Assembly (NCBI RefSeq): GCF_000282455.1
Contig: NZ_AKJG01000041.1
Location: 186,001 to 250,000, forward strand
Direction of reading: 5' to 3'
DNA from: Pseudomonas sp. GM74
GTDB lineage: Bacteria > Pseudomonadota > Gammaproteobacteria > Pseudomonadales > Pseudomonadaceae
DNA length: 64,000 nucleotides
Part shown: one piece after another, positions 25,630 to 36,529 of the stretch
How the letters are laid out: every line of letters starts with the position of its first letter
How positions within the stretch are numbered: the first letter of the stretch is position 1
Made by a program: the position numbers and the translations under genes
The notes under the pieces: model-generated
The model's database searches: none
Seen by the model: only the letters and a program-made list of their open reading frames with translations
Told to the model about the DNA's origin: nothing

Positions 25630-27069
25630 TTATTGCTCCGGTCGCGCTTTCAACTGCTCCTCTGCCGCCTTGGCCAGGTCCGGTGGCAGGAAATCCTTGT
25701 CCGGGTTGTAGTTCGGATTGAGCCAGCGCGCCAGGGTTTGCAGATCCCCCGGATTCAACGTGCCGGCTTGTTGCTTCAAGCGCAGGTTGTCGAGGATGTA
25801 GTCGTAGCGGGTGTTGTTGTAGTCGCGCACCGAGGTGTAGAGCTGGCGTTGCGCATCCAGCACGTCGACGATGTTTCGCGTGCCCACCTGATAGCCGATT
25901 TCAGTCGCTTCCACCGCGCTCTGGTTGGAGATGATCGATTGCTTGCGCGCCTGGACCTGCTCGACATCGGTGTTCACCGCGCGGTGCAGGTCGCGGGTGT
26001 TTTCCACGATGCTGCGACGCAGGGATTCGCGTTGCTGCTCGGTCTGGTCCAGTTGTGCATAGGACTGACGCACCTGGGAGTTGATCAGGCCACCGCTGTA
26101 GATCGGGATGTTCAGTTGCAGGCCAACGGTCGTTTGCTCGACATTGCCACCGTACGGCAGGGGCTGGTTGTTCGGGTTGCTGAAGCCCAGTGCGTCGTTG
26201 TCGCCTTTCTCATACTTGGCGATCGCGTCAACCGTTGGCAAGTGCCCGGACTTGCGTTGCTTGAGTGTCTGCTCGGCGGCGCTGACGGCATAGTTGCTGG
26301 CCAACAGATTGAGGTTCTGCCTGCCCGCGGTTTCGACCCAGGCCTTGGCGTCGTTCGGTACCGGCGGCAGGATCGGCAGGTTATGGCTGATGCCCCAGAT
26401 CGAGTTGTACTGGCGGTTGGTCAGGGTGATCAATGCTTCGAAGGCGTCGTCCACCTGGCGCTGCGCAACGATCCGGTTGGCGCGTGCGGTGTCGTAGCTG
26501 GCCTGTGAGTTCAATACGTCGGTCTTGTCCGAGAGGCCGACATCGAAACGCTCGTTGGATTGATCGAGCTGGCGTTTGAACGCCGCTTCTTCGGCCTTGG
26601 TCGAGGCCAGGTTGTCCTGGCTGCGCAGCACGTTGAAATAGCTGTCAGCGGTTTGCAGGATCAGGTTTTGCTCGGTCGCCGAGAGTTGCAGGGCGGCCTG
26701 TTCGTTGACTTCCTTGGCGGCCTGGAACTGGAACCAGCGATCAGCCCGGAACAGTGGCTGCGCCAAAGTGGCCTGGTAGGAATGAGCGTCGCGGTTGGAC
26801 GTGGCCGACGGCTGATCGAGATCCGTACGCACCTCGGAAATATTCGCGCCGGCCGAGAGGTTTGGCAGCAGCCCGGCGCGGGCCTGGGGCACGACTTCCT
26901 TCTGCGCGCCGTATTGGGCGATGGCAGCCGCCAGGTCGGCGTTGTTGTTGACGGCTTCCTGATAAACGCTGACCAGGTCCGTCTTGGCCGATAAGGGCGC
27001 ATCTGCTGCCCAGGCCATTCCGTTGGACGCACAAGACACGGCAAGGGCCAGTGAGAGTTTGCGCAGCAT
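25630..27069 (-). CDS. TolC family outer-membrane efflux porin
   Basis: A 479-residue secreted precursor. The signal peptide is clear (MLRKLSLALAVSCASNGMAWA), followed by the duplicated alpha-helical barrel repeats of the OEP/TolC family, with long Gln/Ala-rich helices and the second-repeat landmark YQVGTRNIVDVLDAQRQLY. It would pair with inner-membrane pumps or type I secretion transporters encoded elsewhere. The gene next to thiC in P. aeruginosa (PA4974, called opmH) is of this type. It is a single-gene unit with the bidirectional terminator downstream. Confidence 0.9.
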   Translation of the reverse strand: MLRKLSLALAVSCASNGMAWAADAPLSAKTDLVSVYQEAVNNNADLAAAIAQYGAQKEVVPQARAGLLPNLSAGANISEVRTDLDQPSATSNRDAHSYQATLAQPLFRADRWFQFQAAKEVNEQAALQLSATEQNLILQTADSYFNVLRSQDNLASTKAEEAAFKRQLDQSNERFDVGLSDKTDVLNSQASYDTARANRIVAQRQVDDAFEALITLTNRQYNSIWGISHNLPILPPVPNDAKAWVETAGRQNLNLLASNYAVSAAEQTLKQRKSGHLPTVDAIAKYEKGDNDALGFSNPNNQPLPYGGNVEQTTVGLQLNIPIYSGGLINSQVRQSYAQLDQTEQQRESLRRSIVENTRDLHRAVNTDVEQVQARKQSIISNQSAVEATEIGYQVGTRNIVDVLDAQRQLYTSVRDYNNTRYDYILDNLRLKQQAGTLNPGDLQTLARWLNPNYNPDKDFLPPDLAKAAEEQLKARPEQ

Positions 27070-27280
27070 AGACGATCCCTAGAATTGATATTACAGAGGT
27101 AATTTGAGCGCCAAGGCTAAGGCCCCGCTTTGACAGCGTCAATGCCGGCTCAGCGTAGCGAGTGTAGATGTGCATTGGGGCGGCAACAATCCTGATACTG
27201 CGTGTAAATACGCCATTCATCACGGTATTTGCAGTGGGGTTGGCGTTCTTTGCCAGTTGTGTCTAGACTGGCCGGGTTCT

Positions 27281-29434
<2,154 letters not shown>

Positions 29435-29440
29435 GCCGCA

Positions 29441-29520
29441 AGCGGCAAGCTACAAGCTGCAAGAAAAAGCAGGTTTGCACTGGCTTTTAACTTGTGGCTT
29501 GCAGCTTGAAGCTTGCCGCT
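29441..29520. repeat. large inverted repeat between thiC and cytX
   Basis: 23-bp arms at 29441-29463 and 29498-29520 (AGCGGCAAGCTACAAGCTGCAAG and its complement with one mismatch) enclose a 34-bp loop. The hairpin starts 7 bp after thiC and ends 20 bp before the cytX start. It could partly terminate transcription or protect the thiC message, lowering cytX expression relative to thiC. Confidence 0.75.
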
Positions 29521-29540
29521 GCCCTATTGAGATAACACCT

Positions 29541-30833
29541 TTGAGCATTCAACCCAGCACTTACTCCCCCGATATCGCGGTGTCGACCGACAAGCGTGTG
29601 TTCGGCGGTCGTGACCTGTTTTCCTTATGGTTCTCCCTCGGCATCGGCCTGATGGTCCTGCAGACCGGTGCATTGCTCGCGCCGGGCCTGGGTCTGTCCG
29701 GTTCGTTGCTGGCCATTTTTCTCGGCACTCTGGTTGGCGTTCTGCTGCTGGCTGCGGTCGGCGTGATCGGCAGTGACACCGGCCTGTCGTCGATGGCCGC
29801 ACTCAAGCTCAGCCTCGGTGCCAAAGGCGCGAGCCTGCCGGCGGTGCTGAACCTGCTGCAATTGATCGGCTGGGGTTCGTTCGAAATCATCGTCATGCGC
29901 GATGCCGCCAGTCTGTTGGGCGCAAAGGCCTTCAGCGAAGGCAGCCTGCTGTCCAGTCCGGTGCTGTGGACGCTGTTCTTCGGCGCACTGGCGACCTTGC
30001 TGGCCGTCAGCGGTCCGCTGACTTTCGTGCGCAAGATCTTGCGCAAATGGGGCATCTGGTTGCTGCTGGCTGCATGCGTCTGGTTGACCTGGAACCTGTT
30101 CGCCAAGGCTGACCTGGCCGCGTTGTGGGCCCAGGCCGGTGATGGTTCGATGCCGTTCGCCGTGGGTTTCGACATCGCCATTGCCATGCCGCTCTCGTGG
30201 TTGCCACTGATCGCCGACTATTCGCGCTTCGGCAAGCGGGCGAAAAACGTCTTCGGTGGCACCGCCATCGGTTTCTTCATCGGTAATTTCTGGCTGATGA
30301 GCCTGGGCGTGGCCTACACCCTGGCGTTCGCGCCGAGCGGTGAAGTCAATGCCTTGCTGCTGGCGTTGGCCGGCGCCGGCCTGGGGATTCCGCTGTTGCT
30401 GATTCTTCTGGATGAATCGGAAAACGCCTTTGCCGATATTCACTCGGCGGCGGTGTCCAGCGGGATTCTGTTGCGTGCCAAAGTCGAGCATCTGGCCCTG
30501 GCCATCGGCGTCATCTGCACACTGATTGCCCTGTTGGCGCCGTTGGCCCAGTACCAGAATTTCCTGCTGCTGATCGGTTCGGTGTTTGCGCCGTTGTTCG
30601 GCGTGGTGCTGGTGGACCACTTCATCCTGCGCAAGCGTAGCGCCCAGGTGGCGTCAACTGCACTGCGCTGGCCGGCGCTGCTCGCCTGGCTGGGCGGGGT
30701 CAGCACCTATCACTTGTTGGCCAACCTGTATCCGGATATCGGCGCAACCCTGCCGGCATTGGTAGTGGCAGGGTTGCTCCAGCTCGTGCTGGGCCGGGCC
30801 TTCAGTTACGGCCGGGAAACAGCTCGGGCTTGA
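29541..30833 (+). CDS. cytX: hydroxymethylpyrimidine transporter CytX
   Basis: A 430-residue inner-membrane permease of the nucleobase:cation symporter-1 (NCS1) family with about twelve hydrophobic segments. CytX imports thiamin pyrimidine precursors and is commonly linked to thiamin genes, as here behind thiC. The start is TTG at 29541 (LSIQPSTYSPDI), because the next in-frame ATG is already inside the first membrane segment and the upstream frame is the shadow of thiC. The end overlaps the convergent lipoprotein gene by 32 bp. Confidence 0.85.
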   Translation: MSIQPSTYSPDIAVSTDKRVFGGRDLFSLWFSLGIGLMVLQTGALLAPGLGLSGSLLAIFLGTLVGVLLLAAVGVIGSDTGLSSMAALKLSLGAKGASLPAVLNLLQLIGWGSFEIIVMRDAASLLGAKAFSEGSLLSSPVLWTLFFGALATLLAVSGPLTFVRKILRKWGIWLLLAACVWLTWNLFAKADLAALWAQAGDGSMPFAVGFDIAIAMPLSWLPLIADYSRFGKRAKNVFGGTAIGFFIGNFWLMSLGVAYTLAFAPSGEVNALLLALAGAGLGIPLLLILLDESENAFADIHSAAVSSGILLRAKVEHLALAIGVICTLIALLAPLAQYQNFLLLIGSVFAPLFGVVLVDHFILRKRSAQVASTALRWPALLAWLGGVSTYHLLANLYPDIGATLPALVVAGLLQLVLGRAFSYGRETARA

Positions 30834-31548
30834 TGATGCCGTTCAGGCGAGGGTAGGGGATCTTCAATTCGACATGGCCCAGCGCGTAAGGCGCGATGGT
30901 GCTGGTTTCGTACTTGAGGATCACCCCGCCGTAGGTCAGCGCCACGTTCCGGGTTTTCTGGAACGGCCAGCTCTTCACGAACTCCGGTTCCTGATCGAGC
31001 TTGGTGCTGATCAGCCAGTTGTTGTGTGCCACCTGCGCGGCTTTCCAGAACGCGTCTTCCTGCCCGGGCACCAACATGTCCGACAGCGTCAGCACTTTAT
31101 GCTGCTGGCGCGAATAGTTGATGAAACCTCGACCTGGGGTGCCATGGGCGCCGCCGGTGTCCAGGTAACTGGACAATTCGACGATCACCAAGCCGTCATG
31201 CTGCTCACGTACCTTTGCTTGCAGATAGCTGCTGTTGCGCGGGCCGGCGGTGCGCAAAAACTCTTCGCGATAGGCCGCCAGGGTCGGGGCCACCGGGGCG
31301 TCGGGCGAGGTACGGGTCATTTGCAGCAGGCGTTTTTCGATGATGCCGTCAAGTGCAGGCTCGGCCGGGAAGTGCACGGTATCGATGTTGACCAGCGGGC
31401 AATCCGGGTTGCTGCAACCGGGCTTGAGCTGCTCGGAGGCATCGCGGGTGGTTTCCAGCGGCGTCCGGTAATTGGGCTGGAACAGGCTCGCGCAAGCGCC
31501 CAGGGTCAGGGCGATAGCGGCCACGGAGGCGATTTTGAAAAGCGACAT
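30802..31548 (-). CDS. RsiV/DUF3298-type lipoprotein
   Basis: A 248-residue lipoprotein precursor: signal MSLFKIASVAAIALTLGAC with the lipobox cysteine at residue 19. The body resembles the DUF4163/DUF3298 (RsiV-like) fold seen in many pseudomonad lipoproteins (SSYLDTGGAHGTPGRGFINY, then DMLVPGQEDAFW). Its role is unknown; it is probably anchored in an envelope membrane facing the periplasm. Start 31548 is chosen for the signal peptide. Its 3' end overlaps cytX by 32 bp on the opposite strand. Confidence 0.8.
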   Translation of the reverse strand: MSLFKIASVAAIALTLGACASLFQPNYRTPLETTRDASEQLKPGCSNPDCPLVNIDTVHFPAEPALDGIIEKRLLQMTRTSPDAPVAPTLAAYREEFLRTAGPRNSSYLQAKVREQHDGLVIVELSSYLDTGGAHGTPGRGFINYSRQQHKVLTLSDMLVPGQEDAFWKAAQVAHNNWLISTKLDQEPEFVKSWPFQKTRNVALTYGGVILKYETSTIAPYALGHVELKIPYPRLNGIIKPELFPGRN

Positions 31549-31773
31549 GAGCGTCCTTTCTGAAACAGGGGAAGGCAAAAAGTTACCGGCTTCGACTCTC
31601 AACAAAGCAGTCAGTTCGCCACTAAGCTAATTAGAGTGGGTTTCGCCCTCACCGTCCATCCCGCTGACGGGAAAGGGGCTGCATCAAACGTCACGGGCGC
31701 GTTAGGATGGCGCGAAGTCGAGGCCCAGGGAAAAAGCAGCCTCGAACAGGATTTGCAGTAAAAGAGGATAGTC

Positions 31774-32391
31774 ATGACGGATTTTACCAACGCCATTCCG
31801 ACCGCCGTTGATATCGTGCGGCGCGAAAAGTGCTACGAGGGCTTCTACAAACTCGAACGCGTGCACTTGCGCCACGAATTGTTCGCCGGGGGCATGAGCC
31901 GCGAAATCAATCGTGAAGTGTTCGTTCGTCATGACGCGGTATGCATGCTGCCTTACGATCCGCTGCGCGATGAAGTGGTGCTGATCGAGCAGTTTCGCGT
32001 CGGCGCCATGGACAAGACCGACAACCCGTGGCTGATCGAACTGGTCGCTGGTCTGATCGACAAGGATGAAGTGCCGGAAGCTGTTGCTCACCGCGAGGCG
32101 CAGGAGGAAGCTGGGCTTGAAATCGGGGCGCTCTGGCCAATGACCAAATACTTTCCATCGCCGGGCGGCAGCAACGAATTCGTGCATCTGTACCTGGGGC
32201 GTTGCGACACTACCGGGGTTGGCGGCCTGCATGGGCTGGAGGAAGAGGCAGAAGACATCCGCGTTACGGTCTGGGCTTTCGAAGATGCCCTGCAAGCCGT
32301 GCGCGACGGGCGTATTGCCAACGCGGCGAGCATCATTGCCTTGCAATGGCTGGCTTTGAACCGCGTTGAAGTGAGGGGGCTATGGTTGTAA
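31774..32391 (+). CDS. nudF: ADP-ribose pyrophosphatase (Nudix) NudF
   Basis: A 205-residue Nudix hydrolase cleaving ADP-ribose to AMP and ribose 5-phosphate. A full Nudix box is visible (GLIDKDEVPEAVAHREAQEEAGLE matches GX5EX7REUXEEXGU), along with the dimer-type N-terminal domain of ADPRases. The start is preceded by AAAGAGGATAG, a strong ribosome site. It overlaps the next gene by 10 bp and opens a nudF-DUF1249-cpdA-yqiA-parE run conserved in gammaproteobacteria. Confidence 0.93.
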   Translation: MTDFTNAIPTAVDIVRREKCYEGFYKLERVHLRHELFAGGMSREINREVFVRHDAVCMLPYDPLRDEVVLIEQFRVGAMDKTDNPWLIELVAGLIDKDEVPEAVAHREAQEEAGLEIGALWPMTKYFPSPGGSNEFVHLYLGRCDTTGVGGLHGLEEEAEDIRVTVWAFEDALQAVRDGRIANAASIIALQWLALNRVEVRGLWL

Positions 32392-32834
32392 ACAAGCTGC
32401 GCGATCGCTATCGAGTGGACCTGGTGGGGCTGCAAGCATCCTGCGAGGCGAACTACGCGCGCTTGATGCGACTGCTGCCGGACATGCGCAGCGAGCCTGC
32501 CGCGCGGCGCATCGCCGTGACCCATGGCGACCAGATGCTCGGTGTACTGGCTCTGGAGGTACTGCTGACCTGTCCTTACACCACGACCCTGCAAGTGCGT
32601 CAGGAACACAGCCTGCCCTGGCTGCCGGTGCCGCAACTGGAGGTGCAGGTCTATCACGACGCGCGCATGGCCGAAGTGGTCAGCGCCGAACATGCACGAC
32701 GCTTTCGCGGCATCTATCCTTACCCGAATGCCTCGATGCACCAGCCGGACGAAAAGGCCCAGCTGAACATGTTTCTGGGCGAATGGCTGAGTCATTGCCT
32801 GGCGCTGGGGCATGAGTACGAAGTAGTGCGTTAA
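32382..32834 (+). CDS. DUF1249 family protein (YqiB-like)
   Basis: A 150-residue cytosolic protein matching the short YqiB/DUF1249 family by sequence style (YRVDLVGLQASCEANYARLMRLLPDM near the start) and by position between nudF and cpdA, as in E. coli. The function is unknown. It overlaps nudF by 10 bp, so it is translationally coupled. Confidence 0.88.
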   Translation: MVVNKLRDRYRVDLVGLQASCEANYARLMRLLPDMRSEPAARRIAVTHGDQMLGVLALEVLLTCPYTTTLQVRQEHSLPWLPVPQLEVQVYHDARMAEVVSAEHARRFRGIYPYPNASMHQPDEKAQLNMFLGEWLSHCLALGHEYEVVR

Positions 32835-32946
32835 TTGTGAGCCGCAGTTGTGAACTGCGTCAGGTTCACAGATTTCCTCTTTCGATCATCCCCCAGCATA
32901 ATTGCGGCACTTACCCATCCCCGTGATCACGCCCTGGGAGAACGCC

Positions 32947-33762
32947 TTGCCGAGCGTATCCACATTGACCACCGCCGATCCGGCGTTGCTGGTGCAACTC
33001 TCCGACAGCCACCTGTTTGCCGAAGCGGACGGCGCGTTGCTGGGCATGAACACCCGCGACAGCCTGCAAAGGGTCATCGAGCTGGTGCGCGGGCAACAGC
33101 CGCGGATTGACTTGATCCTGGCCACGGGCGACCTCTCTCAGGACGGGACGCTGGAGTCCTACCAGCAGTTTCGCGACATGTCGCGCAAGCTCGATGCGCC
33201 GGCGCGCTGGATTCCCGGCAATCACGATGAGCCGCGGATCATGGCCGAGGCGGCGGTGCAGAGCGCATTGCTCGAACCTGTGGTGGATATCGGCAACTGG
33301 CGGGTCACGTTGCTCGATTCGGCGGTGCCAGGCTCGGTGCCGGGTTATTTGGAGGATGAACAGTTACAGTTGCTCGCCCGCGCGTTGAGCGAAGCGCCGG
33401 AGCGTCATCATCTGGTGTGCTTCCACCATCATCCGGTTTCGATTGGTTGCGCGTGGATGGAGCCTATCGGTCTGCGCAATCCCGAGGCGTTTTTTGAAGT
33501 GCTGGATCGTTTTCCACAGGTGCGTGCCGTGCTGTGGGGACATGTGCATCAGGAAATCGATCAAATACGTAACGGCGTGCGTCTGATCGCCTCGCCGTCG
33601 ACCTGCATTCAGTTCGAACCGGGCAGCGAGGATTTCAAGGTTGGGGAACAGGCACCGGGTTATCGCTGGTTGCGACTGCTGCCCGACGGGCGGCTGGAAA
33701 CCGGGGTGGAGCGGGTTACCGGGTTTGATTTCACCGTGGATTATGGCTCCAACGGCTACTGA
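32947..33762 (+). CDS. cpdA: 3',5'-cyclic-AMP phosphodiesterase CpdA
   Basis: A 271-residue calcineurin-like metallophosphoesterase that lowers cAMP. All metal-binding blocks are seen: LSDSHLF (D-x-H), LATGDLSQDG (GD), PGNHDEPR (GNHD), FHHHPVSIG and WGHVHQEID (GHxH). I place the start at TTG 32947, which has GGGAG 7 bp upstream. Upstream in-frame starts overlap a likely -10 element (CATAAT at 32897-32902), so the longer frame is unlikely. In P. aeruginosa CpdA tunes Vfr signalling. Confidence 0.92.
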   Translation: MPSVSTLTTADPALLVQLSDSHLFAEADGALLGMNTRDSLQRVIELVRGQQPRIDLILATGDLSQDGTLESYQQFRDMSRKLDAPARWIPGNHDEPRIMAEAAVQSALLEPVVDIGNWRVTLLDSAVPGSVPGYLEDEQLQLLARALSEAPERHHLVCFHHHPVSIGCAWMEPIGLRNPEAFFEVLDRFPQVRAVLWGHVHQEIDQIRNGVRLIASPSTCIQFEPGSEDFKVGEQAPGYRWLRLLPDGRLETGVERVTGFDFTVDYGSNGY

Positions 33763-33792
33763 TTCTTCATTTTGCTGGAAAACCGGGGCGCG

Positions 33793-33873
33793 GCCTTCGC
33801 GAGCAAGCCCGCTCCCACAGGGGATTGGCGTCGGTCACAAATCCCCTGTGGGAGCGGGCTTGCTCGCGAAGGC
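33793..33873. repeat. REP-like inverted repeat, perfect 32-bp arms
   Basis: Arms at 33793-33824 and 33842-33873 (GCCTTCGCGAGCAAGCCCGC... and its exact complement) enclose 17 bp, between cpdA and yqiA. It is the best-preserved copy of the GTGGGAGCGGGCTTGCTCGCGAAGG family in this window. Confidence 0.9.
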
Positions 33874-33965
33874 GTCTACACAGACACCTTGAGTTTCGCG
33901 GATATCCCCGATTCCCCAGAGTCCCTGTAAACTCCGCCTCTTTAGCCGACGCACAGGGAGCTCAA

Positions 33966-34574
33966 ATGTCCGGTTCGATCCTTTATATCCACGGCTTCAA
34001 CAGCTCGCCGTTGTCGAAGAAGGCCTGTCAGTTGGTCGAGGTGATGGAGCGTCTGGGCCTGAGCGAACACTTGCGCGTTCCGGCATTGCACCACCACCCG
34101 CGCCAGGCTATCGGGCAGCTGGAGCAGGCGATTGCCGAGTTGGGGCGGCCACTGCTGGTCGGCAGCTCGCTCGGCGGCTACTATGCCACTCACCTGGCCG
34201 AGCGCCTTGGCTTGAAAGCCCTGTTGATCAACCCTGCCGTCAGCCCGCACCGGATGTTCGACGGCTTTCTGGGGACGCAGAAAAACCTGTATACCGAAGA
34301 GACCTGGGAAATGACCCACGACCACGTGACGGCCCTGGCCGAACTGGAAGTGCCGGCGCCCCAGGATCCACAGCGTTATCAGGTATGGTTGCAGACGGCT
34401 GACGAAACGCTGGACTATCGCCTCGCCCAGCAGTATTACCGGGCTTGCGCCTTGCGTATCCAGGCTGGCGGCGACCACAGTTTCCAGGGATTTGCCACGC
34501 GACTGCCGGCCATGTTGAGTTTTGCCGGCATTGGCGCCGATTCGTATCAGGCAATCGATTTCACCGCATTGTGA
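33966..34574 (+). CDS. yqiA: YqiA/YcfP-family alpha/beta hydrolase (esterase)
   Basis: A 202-residue alpha/beta-hydrolase. The nucleophile elbow is VGSSLGGYYAT, an oxyanion-type ILYIHGFNSSP lies at the N-terminus, and GGDHSFQGF near the C-terminus provides the catalytic His. The E. coli homologue is an esterase encoded just before parE, as here. Start 33966 follows GGGAGCTCAA. The natural substrate is not known. Confidence 0.9.
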   Translation: MSGSILYIHGFNSSPLSKKACQLVEVMERLGLSEHLRVPALHHHPRQAIGQLEQAIAELGRPLLVGSSLGGYYATHLAERLGLKALLINPAVSPHRMFDGFLGTQKNLYTEETWEMTHDHVTALAELEVPAPQDPQRYQVWLQTADETLDYRLAQQYYRACALRIQAGGDHSFQGFATRLPAMLSFAGIGADSYQAIDFTAL

Positions 34575-34624
34575 GCGATAGCCCCATGAATTCTTTTTTC
34601 ACCGAACACTGACGACGAGACCCC

Positions 34625-36529
34625 ATGGCCACTCCCAGCGCTAGCTCTTATAACGCAGACGCCATCGAAGTCCTCTCGGGCCTCGACCCGGTGCGCAAAC
34701 GCCCCGGCATGTACACCGACACCAGTCGGCCGAACCACCTTGCCCAGGAAGTCATCGACAACAGTGTCGACGAAGCCTTGGCCGGGCATGCCTCATCGGT
34801 GCAGGTGATCCTGCATGCCGACCACTCCCTGGAAGTCAGCGATGACGGCCGAGGCATGCCGGTGGACATTCACCCCGAGGAAGGCGTTTCGGGTGTCGAG
34901 TTGATCCTCACCAAGCTGCATGCCGGTGGCAAGTTTTCCAACAAGAACTACCAGTTCTCCGGCGGTCTGCACGGGGTGGGTATTTCCGTGGTCAACGCCT
35001 TGTCCACCGAAGTGCGGGTGCGTGTAAAGCGTGACGGCAACGAATATCAGATGACTTTCGCTGACGGTTACAAAAAGACCGAGCTGGAAGTGATCGGCAC
35101 CGTCGGCAAGCGTAACACCGGCACCAGCGTGTTCTTTGCGCCGGACCCGAAATACTTCGACTCCCCGAAATTCTCCATCAGCCGCCTCAAGCATGTGCTC
35201 AAGGCCAAGGCCGTGTTGTGCCCGGGGCTGCTGGTCAGCTTTGAAGACAAGGCCACCGGCGAGAAAGTCGAATGGCATTACGAAGATGGCCTGCGTTCCT
35301 ATCTGGTGGATGCGGTCAGCGAATTCGAGCGCCTGCCGGACGAACCGTTCTGCGGCGCCTTTGCCGGTAACAAGGAAGCGGTGGACTGGGCGCTGCTGTG
35401 GCTGCCCGAAGGTGGCGACGCGGTCCAGGAAAGCTACGTCAACCTGATCCCGACCGCCCAAGGCGGTACCCACGTCAACGGCTTGCGCCAAGGCCTGCTC
35501 GACGCCATGCGCGAATTCTGCGAATTCCGCAGCCTGTTGCCGCGTGGCGTGAAGCTGGCGCCGGAAGACGTCTGGGAACGCATTGCCTTCGTGTTGTCGA
35601 TGAAGATGCAGGAACCGCAGTTCTCCGGCCAGACAAAGGAGCGCCTGTCGTCCCGTGAAGCGGCGGCGTTCGTCTCCGGTGTGGTCAAGGATGCGTTCAG
35701 CCTGTGGCTCAACGCCAACCCGGAAACCGGCATGCTGCTGGCGGAACTGGCGATCAACAACGCCGGCCGTCGCCTCAAGGCCAGCAAGAAGGTCGAGCGC
35801 AAACGCATTACCCAAGGCCCGGCGCTGCCGGGCAAGCTGGCCGACTGTGCCGGGCAGGACCCGATGCGTTCCGAACTGTTCCTGGTGGAAGGTGATTCCG
35901 CCGGTGGTTCGGCCAAGCAAGCGCGGGACAAGGAGTTCCAGGCGATCCTGCCGTTGCGCGGCAAGATTCTCAACACCTGGGAAGTCGACGGCAGCGAAGT
36001 GCTGGCCAGCCAGGAAGTGCATAACATCGCCGTGGCCATCGGCGTCGATCCAGGCGCGGCGGACATGAGCCAGCTGCGCTACGGCAAGATCTGCATCCTC
36101 GCCGACGCCGACTCCGACGGTCTGCACATTGCGACCTTGCTGTGCGCCTTGTTCGTCCAGCATTTCCGCCCGTTGGTGGATGCCGGTCACGTCTACGTCG
36201 CGATGCCGCCGTTGTACCGCATCGACCTGGGCAAGGAGATCTACTACGCCCTCGATGAAGCCGAACGCGATGGCATCCTCGATCGCCTGGTGGCCGAGAA
36301 GAAGCGCGGCAAGCCGCAGGTCACCCGATTCAAGGGGCTGGGCGAAATGAACCCGCCGCAGTTGCGCGAGACCACCATGGACCCGAACACCCGGCGTCTG
36401 GTGCAGTTGACCCTGGAAGATTTCGAGGCGACCTCGGAAATGATGGACATGCTGCTGGCGAAGAAACGCGCCGGTGACCGCAAGACCTGGCTGGAGTCCA
36501 AGGGCAACCTGGCCGAGGTGCTGGGCTGA
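34625..36529 (+). CDS. parE: DNA topoisomerase IV subunit B ParE
   Basis: A 634-residue ATPase subunit of topoisomerase IV, which decatenates replicated chromosomes with ParC. GHKL ATP-site motifs are EVIDNSVDEALAGH, DDGRGMPVDIH and GGLHGVGISVVNAL. The TOPRIM domain shows LVEGDSAGGSAKQARD and DADSDGLHIATLL. The length equals the family norm. The stop overlaps the next start (TGATG). Confidence 0.97.
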   Translation: MATPSASSYNADAIEVLSGLDPVRKRPGMYTDTSRPNHLAQEVIDNSVDEALAGHASSVQVILHADHSLEVSDDGRGMPVDIHPEEGVSGVELILTKLHAGGKFSNKNYQFSGGLHGVGISVVNALSTEVRVRVKRDGNEYQMTFADGYKKTELEVIGTVGKRNTGTSVFFAPDPKYFDSPKFSISRLKHVLKAKAVLCPGLLVSFEDKATGEKVEWHYEDGLRSYLVDAVSEFERLPDEPFCGAFAGNKEAVDWALLWLPEGGDAVQESYVNLIPTAQGGTHVNGLRQGLLDAMREFCEFRSLLPRGVKLAPEDVWERIAFVLSMKMQEPQFSGQTKERLSSREAAAFVSGVVKDAFSLWLNANPETGMLLAELAINNAGRRLKASKKVERKRITQGPALPGKLADCAGQDPMRSELFLVEGDSAGGSAKQARDKEFQAILPLRGKILNTWEVDGSEVLASQEVHNIAVAIGVDPGAADMSQLRYGKICILADADSDGLHIATLLCALFVQHFRPLVDAGHVYVAMPPLYRIDLGKEIYYALDEAERDGILDRLVAEKKRGKPQVTRFKGLGEMNPPQLRETTMDPNTRRLVQLTLEDFEATSEMMDMLLAKKRAGDRKTWLESKGNLAEVLG

